From: Pirellulales bacterium | Lineage (GTDB): Bacteria > Planctomycetota > Planctomycetia > Pirellulales > JAEUIK01 | Assembly (NCBI GenBank): GCA_019694435.1 | Contig: JAIBBZ010000006.1 | Span: 124,001 to 188,000 of the forward strand | Direction: 5' to 3' | Length of the DNA: 64,000 nt | Shown: one piece after another, positions 57,196 to 64,000 of the stretch | Layout: each line of letters begins with the position of its first letter | How positions within the stretch are numbered: position 1 is the stretch's first letter | Program-made: the position numbers and the translations under genes | Notes under the pieces: model-generated | Told to the model about the DNA's origin: nothing | Databases searched by the model: none | Seen by the model: only the letters and a program-made list of their open reading frames with translations

Positions 57196-57783
57196 ATGCG
57201 TGCCTGGTTCGGCAAGCTGATCTTGAAGCTCATCGGTTGGCGCCTGGAAGGGGGCAAGCCGGCGCTCAACAAATACGTCATCATCGCCGCGCCGCACACA
57301 TCGAACTGGGACCTGCTCGTCGCGGTGGCGATGTCGATGGTCCTGGGGATTTACGTGCACTGGGTCGGCAAACACACGCTGTTCCGTTGGCCGTTCGGCG
57401 GCTTCATGCGCTGGATCGGCGGCGTGCCCGTCGATCGCCGCTCGCGGCACAACGCGGTGCAGCAAATCGCGGCCGAGTTTGCCCGGCACGACGAGTTCAT
57501 CCTGATGGTGCCGCCGGAGGGCACGCGCCATCGGCCCGAGTATTGGAAAAGCGGCTTCTATTACATCGCCCAAAAGGCCAAGGTCCCGATCGCGATGGGC
57601 TTTCTCGACTATGGCCGCAAGGTGGGCGGCATTGGCCCGCTGTTGCACGTGACCGGCGACTTGAAGGCCGACGTGCAGGTGCTGCGCGATTTTTACGCGG
57701 GCATGACGGGCTACTATCCCGACAACTTCTGCCCGCCGCGGCTGCGCGAAGAGGTCGAAGCGCCGGCCGACGCCAAGTCGTGA
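57196..57783 (+). CDS. PlsC-type acyltransferase
   Basis: A 195-residue 1-acyl-glycerol-3-phosphate-acyltransferase-like protein. The catalytic HX4D motif is HTSNWD at 34-39 and the glycerol-phosphate-binding block is PPEGTR at 106-111, both intact. The subfamily is the short form with a GFYYIAQKAKVPIAMGFLDYG segment, often annotated lysophospholipid acyltransferase. It probably acts at the inner membrane in phospholipid or lipid remodelling. It follows the NCS2 permease gene by 26 bases on the same strand, so cotranscription is likely, though the functional link is not obvious. Confidence 0.9.
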   Translation: MRAWFGKLILKLIGWRLEGGKPALNKYVIIAAPHTSNWDLLVAVAMSMVLGIYVHWVGKHTLFRWPFGGFMRWIGGVPVDRRSRHNAVQQIAAEFARHDEFILMVPPEGTRHRPEYWKSGFYYIAQKAKVPIAMGFLDYGRKVGGIGPLLHVTGDLKADVQVLRDFYAGMTGYYPDNFCPPRLREEVEAPADAKS

Positions 57784-57820
57784 CGGGCCGCGGGCGTATG
57801 AACTCGTTGGCAGGCGTGCG

Positions 57821-58309
57821 CTAGATCAACGGCGCCTTGCCGAGCTTGCGGCGACAGGCCGACAACTGTGCGATGTGGAACGACTCGTGCGTGCACATCA
57901 GGTGGGCCAAGACGTCGCCGATCGTTTCGAGCGGCGTGCCTTTGAGGACCTCGACCGTCTGCGGCTGCTGCATGGCGGCCGGATCGGCGGTGCGCGCCGC
58001 TTCGGTGACGCGTGCATGACCCGCCACGAGCGCGGCCAGCAGCTCGGCCTTCGACGGCACGTTGTCGCCCAGCTCGGCCGGCTTGCTGCCGGGCCCGAAC
58101 ATAGCATGCCACGCGCGCGGGCACTCGCGCCCCAGCCCCAGCAGCCGGGCGGCAAAGTCGGTGCAGATCGCCAGGTGCCCGAGAATCCAAGCCGGCGGAT
58201 TCGCGCCTGGAAAGGGCACCAACCGCAGCTCGTCGTCCGGAATATCCGCGGCGATCAATTGCACCATCGAGAGATTGAAGCGATACAGCGTGCGTTCGTG
58301 GGTAAACAT
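57821..58309 (-). CDS. DinB-family protein
   Basis: A 162-residue four-helix-bundle protein of the DinB/YfiT superfamily. The metal triad is intact: His45 in PAWILGHLAI, and His141 and His145 in MCTHESFHIAQLS. Family members bind a divalent metal and include thiol-dependent transferases such as mycothiol or bacillithiol enzymes, but many are uncharacterised. The ATG at 58309 matches the usual N-terminus. It is convergent with the acyltransferase gene. A palindromic element lies about 80-105 bases upstream. Confidence 0.9.
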   Translation of the reverse strand: MFTHERTLYRFNLSMVQLIAADIPDDELRLVPFPGANPPAWILGHLAICTDFAARLLGLGRECPRAWHAMFGPGSKPAELGDNVPSKAELLAALVAGHARVTEAARTADPAAMQQPQTVEVLKGTPLETIGDVLAHLMCTHESFHIAQLSACRRKLGKAPLI

Positions 58310-58803
58310 GAGAAGCCTCAGCAGCCTCGGTGTACTTGTCGCGGCATGCCCATCCGCAGATTGGCCCCCAGCGACCGCGTGAGTTTAATCCCTGCAGCAC
58401 GGCCTGGCTGCAGGGCATGATTCCTGCGGGCAGACGCTCATCCTGCCCACACACCCAGGGCGCTCGCTCTCAAAACGGTCATCGAGAAAAGGACGGGCCT
58501 ACTGCTGTCGTCGAAGCAAGACGATGCCCGGCCATCACAGGGCGCCACTGAAAAACGACAGGCGCGGCCAGCATAGCAGCATCCCTGAATTAGCCGCCGA
58601 AACGCACAGGTCGCGCCCACGCAAGTTGCCAAGCCGCGTTACAATTCTCCGCGACGGTGGGTTGGGCCAGAGCAGGATGCCCTCATTTGCTTCTTAACGA
58701 TGTGGATGCGATGTATGCTGCTCGGTAGAAGGAGTGGTTCGTCAACGCGAGAATCACAACGCATTCGTGCTTGTAGCACGCTACTCGCCAATGGAGGAAT
58801 CGG
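58310..58803. other. 494-base gap with a palindrome
   Basis: No gene is supported here. CCCTGCAG (58390-58397) and CTGCAGGG (58408-58415) form an 8-bp inverted repeat 81 bases upstream of the DinB gene on its strand, a possible operator. A short inverted repeat GTAGC-AC-GCTAC lies at 58773-58784, just upstream of the orphan gene's ribosome binding site. The right half is visibly less GC-rich than the window average. Confidence 0.45.
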
Positions 58804-59373
58804 ATGGGATTGAAAATCCACTCCCTAGAAGAACTACCCTCCGCGCCCGCAAGGGGTTACTACGTTTATCTGCTCGACTACGGTTGGGACGAGCCCCTCG
58901 GCCGGGCGCTCCACGACAACTTTGATGAAATGGCCAATGCGGCATCGCGGAACAACGCTGCCGTAATACTTGGTGTCGGCAATGAGTTCAATGATGAAGT
59001 TCTGTCATGGCACGGAGTGAACGGCAGGAATGCAGATGACCTGCTGCCGGCAATCCTCATCACTAACAAACCTCCTCGTGAGTTCAGAGAACAACATGGA
59101 TCTTGGAGGCGCGAGCACGACCACCTCGTGATAATCCCACTCCGAGATCAATGCAAAACAGCAACGGATGTCGTTCGGGTCATAGCGAGCGTTTTTGCCG
59201 ACATAAAGGCGAATCGACCACTTGCGAACTTCGAAGTTGCAAGGGAGGATCGCGCAGGATTGAAGGGCGCGATCTTAGACGCGATCGTTTTGCGGCCAAC
59301 CTTCGGCGGCATCGGAGTCGACTTAAAGGCGCTATTGAACAAGCTCGTGATGAGGCGACAAGATCGTGCGTAA
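58804..59373 (+). CDS. Orphan protein of unknown function, foreign-looking
   Basis: A 189-residue probable cytoplasmic protein with no signal or membrane helix. I do not recognise the family. Notable segments are RGYYVYLLDYGWDEPLGRALHDNFDEMA, EVLSWHGVNGRNADDLLPAILITNKPPREFRE and LVIIPLRDQCKTATDVVRVI, ending in FGGIGVDLKALLNKL. The alternating strands and helices suggest a compact alpha/beta fold. A good GGAGG lies about five to ten bases before ATG 58804. Codon use is clearly more A/T-rich than its neighbours, the flanks are long gene-free stretches, and the gene stands alone, which all suggest recent acquisition. A defence-associated or effector-type role is only a guess. Confidence 0.7.
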   Translation: MGLKIHSLEELPSAPARGYYVYLLDYGWDEPLGRALHDNFDEMANAASRNNAAVILGVGNEFNDEVLSWHGVNGRNADDLLPAILITNKPPREFREQHGSWRREHDHLVIIPLRDQCKTATDVVRVIASVFADIKANRPLANFEVAREDRAGLKGAILDAIVLRPTFGGIGVDLKALLNKLVMRRQDRA

Positions 59374-59921
59374 CTACTTGCAAGCATCACATTGCGACTC
59401 GCAGCAGTGATGCTCATCCTTGCGATATCGCCTCTGCAGTCATGACGAGCCGTCCCGAAATGTGCACAGTCTGCTCGCGATCTGCTTTGGACATATCAAC
59501 CGACGCGACCGATCGGTCTTGTGTCAGCACCTAGGTCGAGCCGTCCCGTGTTATCGGCAGTGATCGCAATGAGATGAAAAGCTCGCAATTGATCTGGTTG
59601 CTGAATCCTTGGCCGAACAACGGTCCGGGGCTTCTGCTGACTGGCGCCAGCCGCGGTTGCGATGCTTGGTTCCGCGGCCCGCTTCACCGGTCCACATCGC
59701 GCGATTGCTCTCTCTTGCGGCACGCGGCCTTGGCGGGCGCCTTGGCAACTTTTCAGCCGTGCATCCTGCGAAAATTCAGCTAAAGGCAAGCACTTTTCTT
59801 TATCGGGCGGATCCCCCTCCGTATACTCAGCGCCCTCTTGCTAGCGCAAATCGGGCACCGTTTTCCCCAACGTCGGGTGAAAACAGCGTGACCTGTTTGC
59901 ACTTTTCCCGGAGGGCCGCTG
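59374..59921. other. 548-base gap with stem-loop and promoter
   Basis: Ten bases after the orphan gene stop an 8-bp inverted repeat AGCATCAC (59383-59390) / GTGATGCT (59407-59414) could end its transcript, though without T tract. CGAGCCGTCCCG occurs twice, at 59446 and 59537. A promoter candidate for the next gene is described separately. No gene is supported in between. Confidence 0.5.
59799..59827 (+). promoter_or_regulatory. Promoter candidate of the PEP-CTERM gene
   Basis: TATACT at 59822-59827 matches the -10 consensus at five of six positions, with TTTATC at 59799-59804 as a weak -35 at 17-base spacing. It would give a leader of about 90 bases before the ATG at 59922. Confidence 0.35.
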
Positions 59922-60719
59922 ATGCGAAGTGGGCAGATGATGAGAAGCGTCGCATTTCTATTGATCGTCGCCTCAACGGTGTTGGGTTTCGCCACGACCA
60001 GGTCGTTTGCCGCGCCCGCATACGTTCACCTGAACCTGGCGGGTTCGAGCCTGCTGCTGACGATTGACGCGCTGGGTGCGATCACCGCCACGGTCGGCTT
60101 CAATCCGACCGGCACGCAGGAGATCTTCTTTGACGACGGCTGTGACCCCACGTCGATGACTTTCGACCATGGTGATTTTTCCCTGAGCGATCAGACCCTG
60201 CAGCTCAATCTCGGCGCCCTCGGCAATGTGCGCGTCGGCTTTGCAGGCGTGAAGCTCGGCGGCCTGGTGAGCACGGGCAACGTGCCGCTCAACTACACCG
60301 GCGGCACCTGGAACTACACGTTTGATCCGGGCGATCCGACGGGTGGCAATGTAACCAGCATCGCCATCGACGAGGGTCTGCTGACTTATGTCGGTTCGGG
60401 TGCCATCTCGCTGCTGCTCGGCTCGGGTACGCTCGATTTCGCGACCGACCCGGTCATCGCCGACCTGCCGTCGCTCGGCCAGACCGGCACGTTGACGCGC
60501 ACGTTGTTGAGTAGTGCCAGCAGTTCCTATTCCGTGGTGCTCTCGGCTCCGCTGTCGGTGTACACCGCCGTAGACTCTGACCTGGGCATCTACGCCACGC
60601 TGCAAGGGGTGATTCTCGCCACCGGCACCTACATGTGCGTTCCGGAGCCCTCAACGCTGGTCTTGCTGAGCATTGCCCTGGTTGGCTTGATCCCGATTTG
60701 CCGGCGGATCAGGAAATAG
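59922..60719 (+). CDS. PEP-CTERM sorting domain protein
   Basis: A 265-residue exported protein. Residues 1-30 are a signal peptide (cleavage near SFAAPA). The middle is a Gly/Thr/Leu-rich beta region without recognised domain (YVHLNLAGSSLLLTIDALGA and following). The C-terminus is a PEP-CTERM signal: VPEPSTLVLLSIALVGLIPICRR with a basic end RIRK. Exosortase would process and retain or export the protein at the envelope; the exosortase gene is not in the window. GGAGGG at 59910-59915 precedes ATG 59922 by six bases. It is monocistronic and convergent with the next gene. Confidence 0.88.
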   Translation: MRSGQMMRSVAFLLIVASTVLGFATTRSFAAPAYVHLNLAGSSLLLTIDALGAITATVGFNPTGTQEIFFDDGCDPTSMTFDHGDFSLSDQTLQLNLGALGNVRVGFAGVKLGGLVSTGNVPLNYTGGTWNYTFDPGDPTGGNVTSIAIDEGLLTYVGSGAISLLLGSGTLDFATDPVIADLPSLGQTGTLTRTLLSSASSSYSVVLSAPLSVYTAVDSDLGIYATLQGVILATGTYMCVPEPSTLVLLSIALVGLIPICRRIRK

Positions 60720-60736
60720 CAGTCGGCTTCCATCTG

Positions 60737-60758
60737 TGCCAAACGGCAAGATTTGGCA
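60737..60758. terminator. Short inverted repeat between convergent genes
   Basis: TGCCAAA (60737-60743) and TTTGGCA (60752-60758) form a 7-bp stem with an eight-base loop in the 54-base gap between two convergent genes. It could serve as a weak bidirectional terminator; no long T tract follows on either strand. Confidence 0.4.
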
Positions 60759-60773
60759 GATCTCCTCACAACG

Positions 60774-61367
60774 TTACTTTGGCATTGCACCGGCCGCTTT
60801 GACGCTGTCTTCAAACAACAGCCGCCATTCGTGTTCTTGGATCGTCTCGCACAGCTCGCGGCAAGGGTTCTGGCCGCGGCGGGCGGATTCGCAGAGGTCA
60901 ATCCAGGCGAACGGGTCCCAGGCCGCCTGGTCGAGCAGGAACGCGGCCGCCGCGTCCCCGTCGCCGCGCCCGTGAAACTCGGCGGCCACGTCGCGGGCGC
61001 GCGTTGCCAACTCGGCGTAGATCGGGTGCCGCGGCACCCGGCGGAACCAGTACTTCGCGTTGCCCGGGTCGGGCTCGCGGCGGTGCATGATGCCGTGCCA
61101 GAACGCGCCAGCCGCATCGTCGAGCCCCTGGCTGACCGTGTGCGACTCGTCGAGAAAGTTGTGATAGAGCCACAGGCCCGCGATCGCCGCTTCGGCGTAC
61201 GACCGGTTGCCGAGGCGACCGTCGGCGAACAAGCTCTCCGGTGCAAGCGCGGCCAGCGCGCTGCGCTTCGCGGCGTCGGGCCGGCCGGGGCCGAGCGGAT
61301 TGCGATGCGGCGGTTCAATCAGCGCCAATACGTCGGCCGCGAGCCGATCCAGCAATGCATCGGACAT
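60774..61367 (-). CDS. Hypothetical alpha-helical protein
   Basis: A 197-residue cytoplasmic protein without signal or membrane helix. Aromatic-rich conserved-looking segments include YAEAAIAGLWLYHNFLDESHTVSQGL, AAGAFWHGIMHRREPDPGNAKYWFRRVPRHPIY and FLLDQAAWDPFAWIDLCESA. The multiple His and Trp in WHGIMHRREPD suggest a metal or ligand site, but no known enzyme motif is evident. Similar proteins appear in planctomycetes and acidobacteria as far as I recall, without assigned function. ATG 61367 was preferred to GTG 61379. It is divergent from the kinase gene. Confidence 0.75.
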   Translation of the reverse strand: MSDALLDRLAADVLALIEPPHRNPLGPGRPDAAKRSALAALAPESLFADGRLGNRSYAEAAIAGLWLYHNFLDESHTVSQGLDDAAGAFWHGIMHRREPDPGNAKYWFRRVPRHPIYAELATRARDVAAEFHGRGDGDAAAAFLLDQAAWDPFAWIDLCESARRGQNPCRELCETIQEHEWRLLFEDSVKAAGAMPK

Positions 61368-61613
61368 GGCACGACTCACTCCAGAACCGGTGAGAACAAC
61401 CCATGGACTACGACCGGGAGATTCACGCGTATTCTAACGGGCCGGGCCTCCGTCGCGCCGGCGGGATCGGCGCCAGGGCCGCATTGCAAGCCGCGCCCCC
61501 TTGAACCACAATGAAGAGTTCAGGGGAGCAGGGAGGCGCTGGCTCCGCGAATTCCATCGGCCGCCCAGGGCCAGGGGGGCCGCCACATCCCACTGCAGGT
61601 ATCGGCGCCGCTC

Positions 61614-63362
61614 ATGGAGTCTCGCCGCCTAGGCCCGTTTGAACTCGGCGAGAAGATCGGCACCGGCGGCATGGGCGTCGTCTATCGGGCCACGCACCTG
61701 CCCACCGGCAAACAGGTCGCCGTCAAGCTGGTCCGGGCCGACCTGGAAGACAATGCCCGGATCGTCGCGCGCTTCAAGCGCGAACTGGAGATTCTCAAGC
61801 GGCTGCGACACCCGCACATCGTCCGCTGCTACGGCGGGGGCGTCGACGGCACGCGGATGTTCCTGGCGATGAAGATCGTCGACGGCGGCTCGCTGGCCGG
61901 GCTGGTGCGGCAGCGCGGTCGGTTGTCGTGGGAAGACACCATCCACTTCGGCGTGCAAATCTGCGAGGCGCTCGAATATGCCCACAGCGAGGGGATCATC
62001 CATCGCGATCTGAAGCCCTCGAACTTGCTGCTGACGCGCGACGGCCGGGTCAAGCTGAGCGATTTCGGCCTGGCGCGCTACCCGGGCGCTTCGGCGCTAA
62101 CGGTCGACGGTCGCGCGCTGGGGACGTGCTACTACACCGCGCCGGAGCTGATTCGTGGCTCGGCGGCGACCTACAAATGCGACCTCTATTCGCTCGGTTG
62201 TCTGCTGTACGAGCTGGTGACCGGGCAAAAGGTCTTCAAGGCCGAATCGCTGGCCGAGATGTTCGCGATGCACTTGGAGAAGACGCCGGCGCCGGTGTCG
62301 TCGATCGCGCTCGACTGCCCGATCTGGCTCGAGACGCTGATCCACCGGCTGATGGCCAAGAACCCGGCCGACCGGCCGCACGACGCAGGCGTGGTCCGGG
62401 CGCAACTGCTGGAAATCCCCAAGAAAGTGGCCGAGCAGCAGAGCGTGATCGGCCATTCGCTCAGCGGCGAATCGTCGGCCTTCGGCATGATGGCCGACGG
62501 TGGCGAGGTGCGCAAGGCACTCGGCGGCGGCAAGAAGAAACGCTCGGCGCGCGGCCCGGTCTGGGACCAGCCGTGGTTTCTGGCCGCATGTTTACTGCTG
62601 CTGGCGGCGCTGGTCGGTTGGGCGCTGTGGCCGATGAGCGAAAGCCAGTTGTACGCGCATGCCCAGACGCTGATGAAAAGCACGGACCCGGTCGAATGGC
62701 GCCGGGCCGAGGAAGAATACCTGCGGCCGTACCTGGCGCGATTTCCCGAGGGCCCTCACGCCAGCGACGTGCGAACCTGGCTCGATCAGATCGAAATGCA
62801 CATGGCCGAGCAGCGGCTGCGCAACAATCAGCGCTTGGGGCGCGAACCGAGCTGCGAGGCCGAACGGCTGTTCGCGCATGCCTGGAGGTATGAACAATTT
62901 GGCGACCGGATCACGGCCGTCGAGGAATACCGCAGCATGATCCACCTGCTGGGTGACGCGGTCGACGACAAGACGCGGCCGTTTTTGAACCTGGCTCGAC
63001 GGCAGCTCGCCGCGCTCGAAGGACAGGCCGGTACGCCGGACGATCGCCGCCGGCTGGTCGAAGCGGCCCTGGCCCAGGCCGAAGAGCTGGCCGCCGCGGG
63101 CGACATGCTGGCCGCCCACACCAAGTGGCAGTCGATCATCACGCTGTACGGCCAAAACAAGGAGCTGGCTCCCCTGGTCGAGCGGGCACAGGCCCGGCTG
63201 GCGGGCCGTGAAACGCCGGTCGTGGAAACCGGCGAAGCCCCGGCAACTCCGGCCACGACGCCGGCCAATGCCACGGCGCCGGCCACCGCACAGCCGCCGC
63301 GTAGCGCCGACGGGGCCGCGGCAACGCCGACGCCGCGCGCCGTGCGGCGGCGAGCGAGTTGA
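61614..63362 (+). CDS. Hanks-type serine/threonine protein kinase, membrane-anchored
   Basis: A 582-residue eukaryotic-like kinase. The catalytic domain (about 8-270) has the Gly loop IGTGGMGVVY, Lys38 in VAVKLV, Glu57 in the C helix, the catalytic loop HRDLKPSN with Asp132, DFG at 150-152 and the GTCYYTAPE activation segment end. All key residues are present. One membrane helix at about 321-339 separates a periplasmic part (340-582) of helical, TPR-like repeats with an Ala/Pro/Thr-rich tail, replacing the PASTA or propeller sensors of other kinases. The following FHA-domain gene, beyond a terminator, may encode a phospho-binding partner. Confidence 0.95.
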   Translation: MESRRLGPFELGEKIGTGGMGVVYRATHLPTGKQVAVKLVRADLEDNARIVARFKRELEILKRLRHPHIVRCYGGGVDGTRMFLAMKIVDGGSLAGLVRQRGRLSWEDTIHFGVQICEALEYAHSEGIIHRDLKPSNLLLTRDGRVKLSDFGLARYPGASALTVDGRALGTCYYTAPELIRGSAATYKCDLYSLGCLLYELVTGQKVFKAESLAEMFAMHLEKTPAPVSSIALDCPIWLETLIHRLMAKNPADRPHDAGVVRAQLLEIPKKVAEQQSVIGHSLSGESSAFGMMADGGEVRKALGGGKKKRSARGPVWDQPWFLAACLLLLAALVGWALWPMSESQLYAHAQTLMKSTDPVEWRRAEEEYLRPYLARFPEGPHASDVRTWLDQIEMHMAEQRLRNNQRLGREPSCEAERLFAHAWRYEQFGDRITAVEEYRSMIHLLGDAVDDKTRPFLNLARRQLAALEGQAGTPDDRRRLVEAALAQAEELAAAGDMLAAHTKWQSIITLYGQNKELAPLVERAQARLAGRETPVVETGEAPATPATTPANATAPATAQPPRSADGAAATPTPRAVRRRAS

Positions 63363-63399
63363 CCGCCGGCGCGGGGGCGTGCTATAAGCGCAAGCTGTG

Positions 63400-63441
63400 C
63401 CCGGCTACCGCGATCGGCGTGGCTTCCGGGCTCTTTTTTTC
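63400..63441 (+). terminator. Intrinsic terminator after the kinase gene
   Basis: GCCCGG (63400-63405) and CCGGGC (63427-63432) form a GC stem enclosing further partly paired bases, followed by TC and seven T residues at 63435-63441. It is a good Rho-independent terminator and separates the kinase transcript from the FHA gene starting at 63469. Confidence 0.7.
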
Positions 63442-63468
63442 GGCTCGGACGAGAAGAACTGGCAGGCG

Positions 63469-64000
63469 ATGGGTGCGATCACGATTCAAGTGATTGACGG
63501 CGCGGATCGCGGCCGCGTCTTCGAGCAACTGGCGACTCCCGTCACGGTCGGGCGCGAAGAAGGCAATACGATCCAACTGAACGACGAACGCGTCAGCCGG
63601 TTTCATCTGAAGATCCAGGAAGATCACGAAAAGTTCGTCCTCACCGACCTGGAAAGCACCAACGGCACCAAGGTCAACGGCGAGGACATTCAACTCCGCA
63701 TCCTGCGCTATGGCGACATGATCGCCGTGGGGCGCTCGGTGCTGGTGTTCGGCTCGCCACGGCAAATCGCCGGTCGCTTGGCGGCGCTGCGCGGCGCGCC
63801 GCCCGAGCCGCGCGCCGCCGACAAAGACCAGCCGGCCGACGGCGGCCTCTCACTCGATTTCGAGTTGAACTACTCGGAGCAGGCGGCCGATCATGTCACG
63901 CTTCACGCGCCGCAGCCGCCCGAGCTGCCGGAGCACTTGAGCCCCGGCCAGGCCGCCCAGCTCTCCGAGCTGCTGGAGTATCTGCACCTGCGGCTGCGCA
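63469..64000 (+). CDS. FHA-domain protein, 5' part only
   Basis: The gene runs off the right edge; 177 residues are visible. Residues 4-100 are a forkhead-associated domain that binds phosphothreonine: ITIQVIDGADRGRVFEQL, TVGREEGNTIQLNDERVSRFHLKI with the conserved Gly-Arg and Ser-Arg-x-His, and LTDLESTNGTKVNGEDI with the Asn-Gly pair, followed by LRYGDMIAVG. The rest is a Pro/Ala/Glu-rich linker. The ATG at 63469 follows a terminator by 27 bases, so a promoter should overlap or lie within that short gap. Given the neighbouring kinase, it is a plausible phospho-dependent partner. Confidence 0.9.
   Translation, partial: MGAITIQVIDGADRGRVFEQLATPVTVGREEGNTIQLNDERVSRFHLKIQEDHEKFVLTDLESTNGTKVNGEDIQLRILRYGDMIAVGRSVLVFGSPRQIAGRLAALRGAPPEPRAADKDQPADGGLSLDFELNYSEQAADHVTLHAPQPPELPEHLSPGQAAQLSELLEYLHLRLR

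Noticed and set aside
59740-59775. Sigma-54-type promoter (TTGGCAACTTTTCAGC) before the PEP-CTERM gene
   Set aside because: The GG-to-GC distance can fit, but the -12 block does not match TTGC and is off by one when the -24 block is aligned; the sigma-70-like TATACT is a better candidate.

Overview
The window is high-GC chromosomal DNA from a member of the Planctomycetota, most likely a Pirellulales-type organism. This is inferred from family content rather than a marker gene: DUF1553/DUF1501 and DUF1592/DUF1552 secreted-protein pairs, a PVC-type haem-binding propeller protein, a TIGR03067 extracytoplasmic protein, three PEP-CTERM sorting signals, an ECF sigma/anti-sigma pair and a Hanks-type kinase next to an FHA protein. 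There is no rRNA, convincing tRNA, CRISPR array, insertion sequence or prophage. The genes are intact apart from the two cut by the window edges.

Layout. 1-5.1 kb: the 3' end of a DUF1553 gene, a DUF1501 protein, and a convergent gene holding two PEP-CTERM proteins fused in one frame. 5.4-10.4 kb: XRE regulator, GT2 glycosyltransferase, hisI, a secreted lectin-like protein, a RidA-family protein, a histidine phosphatase and a small membrane protein. 10.7-16.8 kb: a secreted propeller protein and the DUF1592-DUF1552 pair. 17-18.7 kb: a histidine kinase/response regulator operon, divergent from a tiny FlgM-like gene. 19.0-19.6 kb: two intrinsic terminators bracketing a structured non-coding stretch, the best candidate for an undescribed RNA. 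19.6-26.8 kb: PQQ-like propeller, dprA-aroB, CoA-transferase, EVE-domain protein and a bioF-like gene.

27-35.5 kb, minus strand: a complete tripartite efflux operon in the order marR, TolC-like protein, HlyD/MacA-like adaptor (with a C-terminal EF-hand pair), ABC ATPase, MacB-like permease, followed by a TIGR03067 gene. A 3 x 15-bp tandem repeat lies in the marR leader. 35.7-43.5 kb: coiled-coil membrane protein, rhomboid protease, a redoxin-cytochrome-copper monooxygenase fusion and the giant haem-binding propeller protein. 43.9-48 kb: an oligopeptide (Yej/Dpp-like) ABC operon with a binding protein and two permeases but no ATPase. 48-55.3 kb, minus strand: transglutaminase-like protein, unknown protein, GT39-like membrane protein, and an anti-sigma/ECF sigma pair whose anti-sigma carries a pseudopilin-like outer domain. 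55.5-64 kb: NCS2 permease, acyltransferase, DinB protein, an AT-richer orphan gene, a PEP-CTERM protein, a hypothetical, a Ser/Thr kinase and an FHA-domain gene that runs off the end.

Working together: many products are exported and concern the large planctomycete periplasm and envelope. The efflux operon, oligopeptide importer, sigma/anti-sigma pair, intramembrane-sensing two-component system and kinase/FHA pair all look like envelope sensing or transport. hisI, aroB, bioF and dprA are housekeeping genes placed singly, which is typical of planctomycetes, where amino-acid operons are dispersed.
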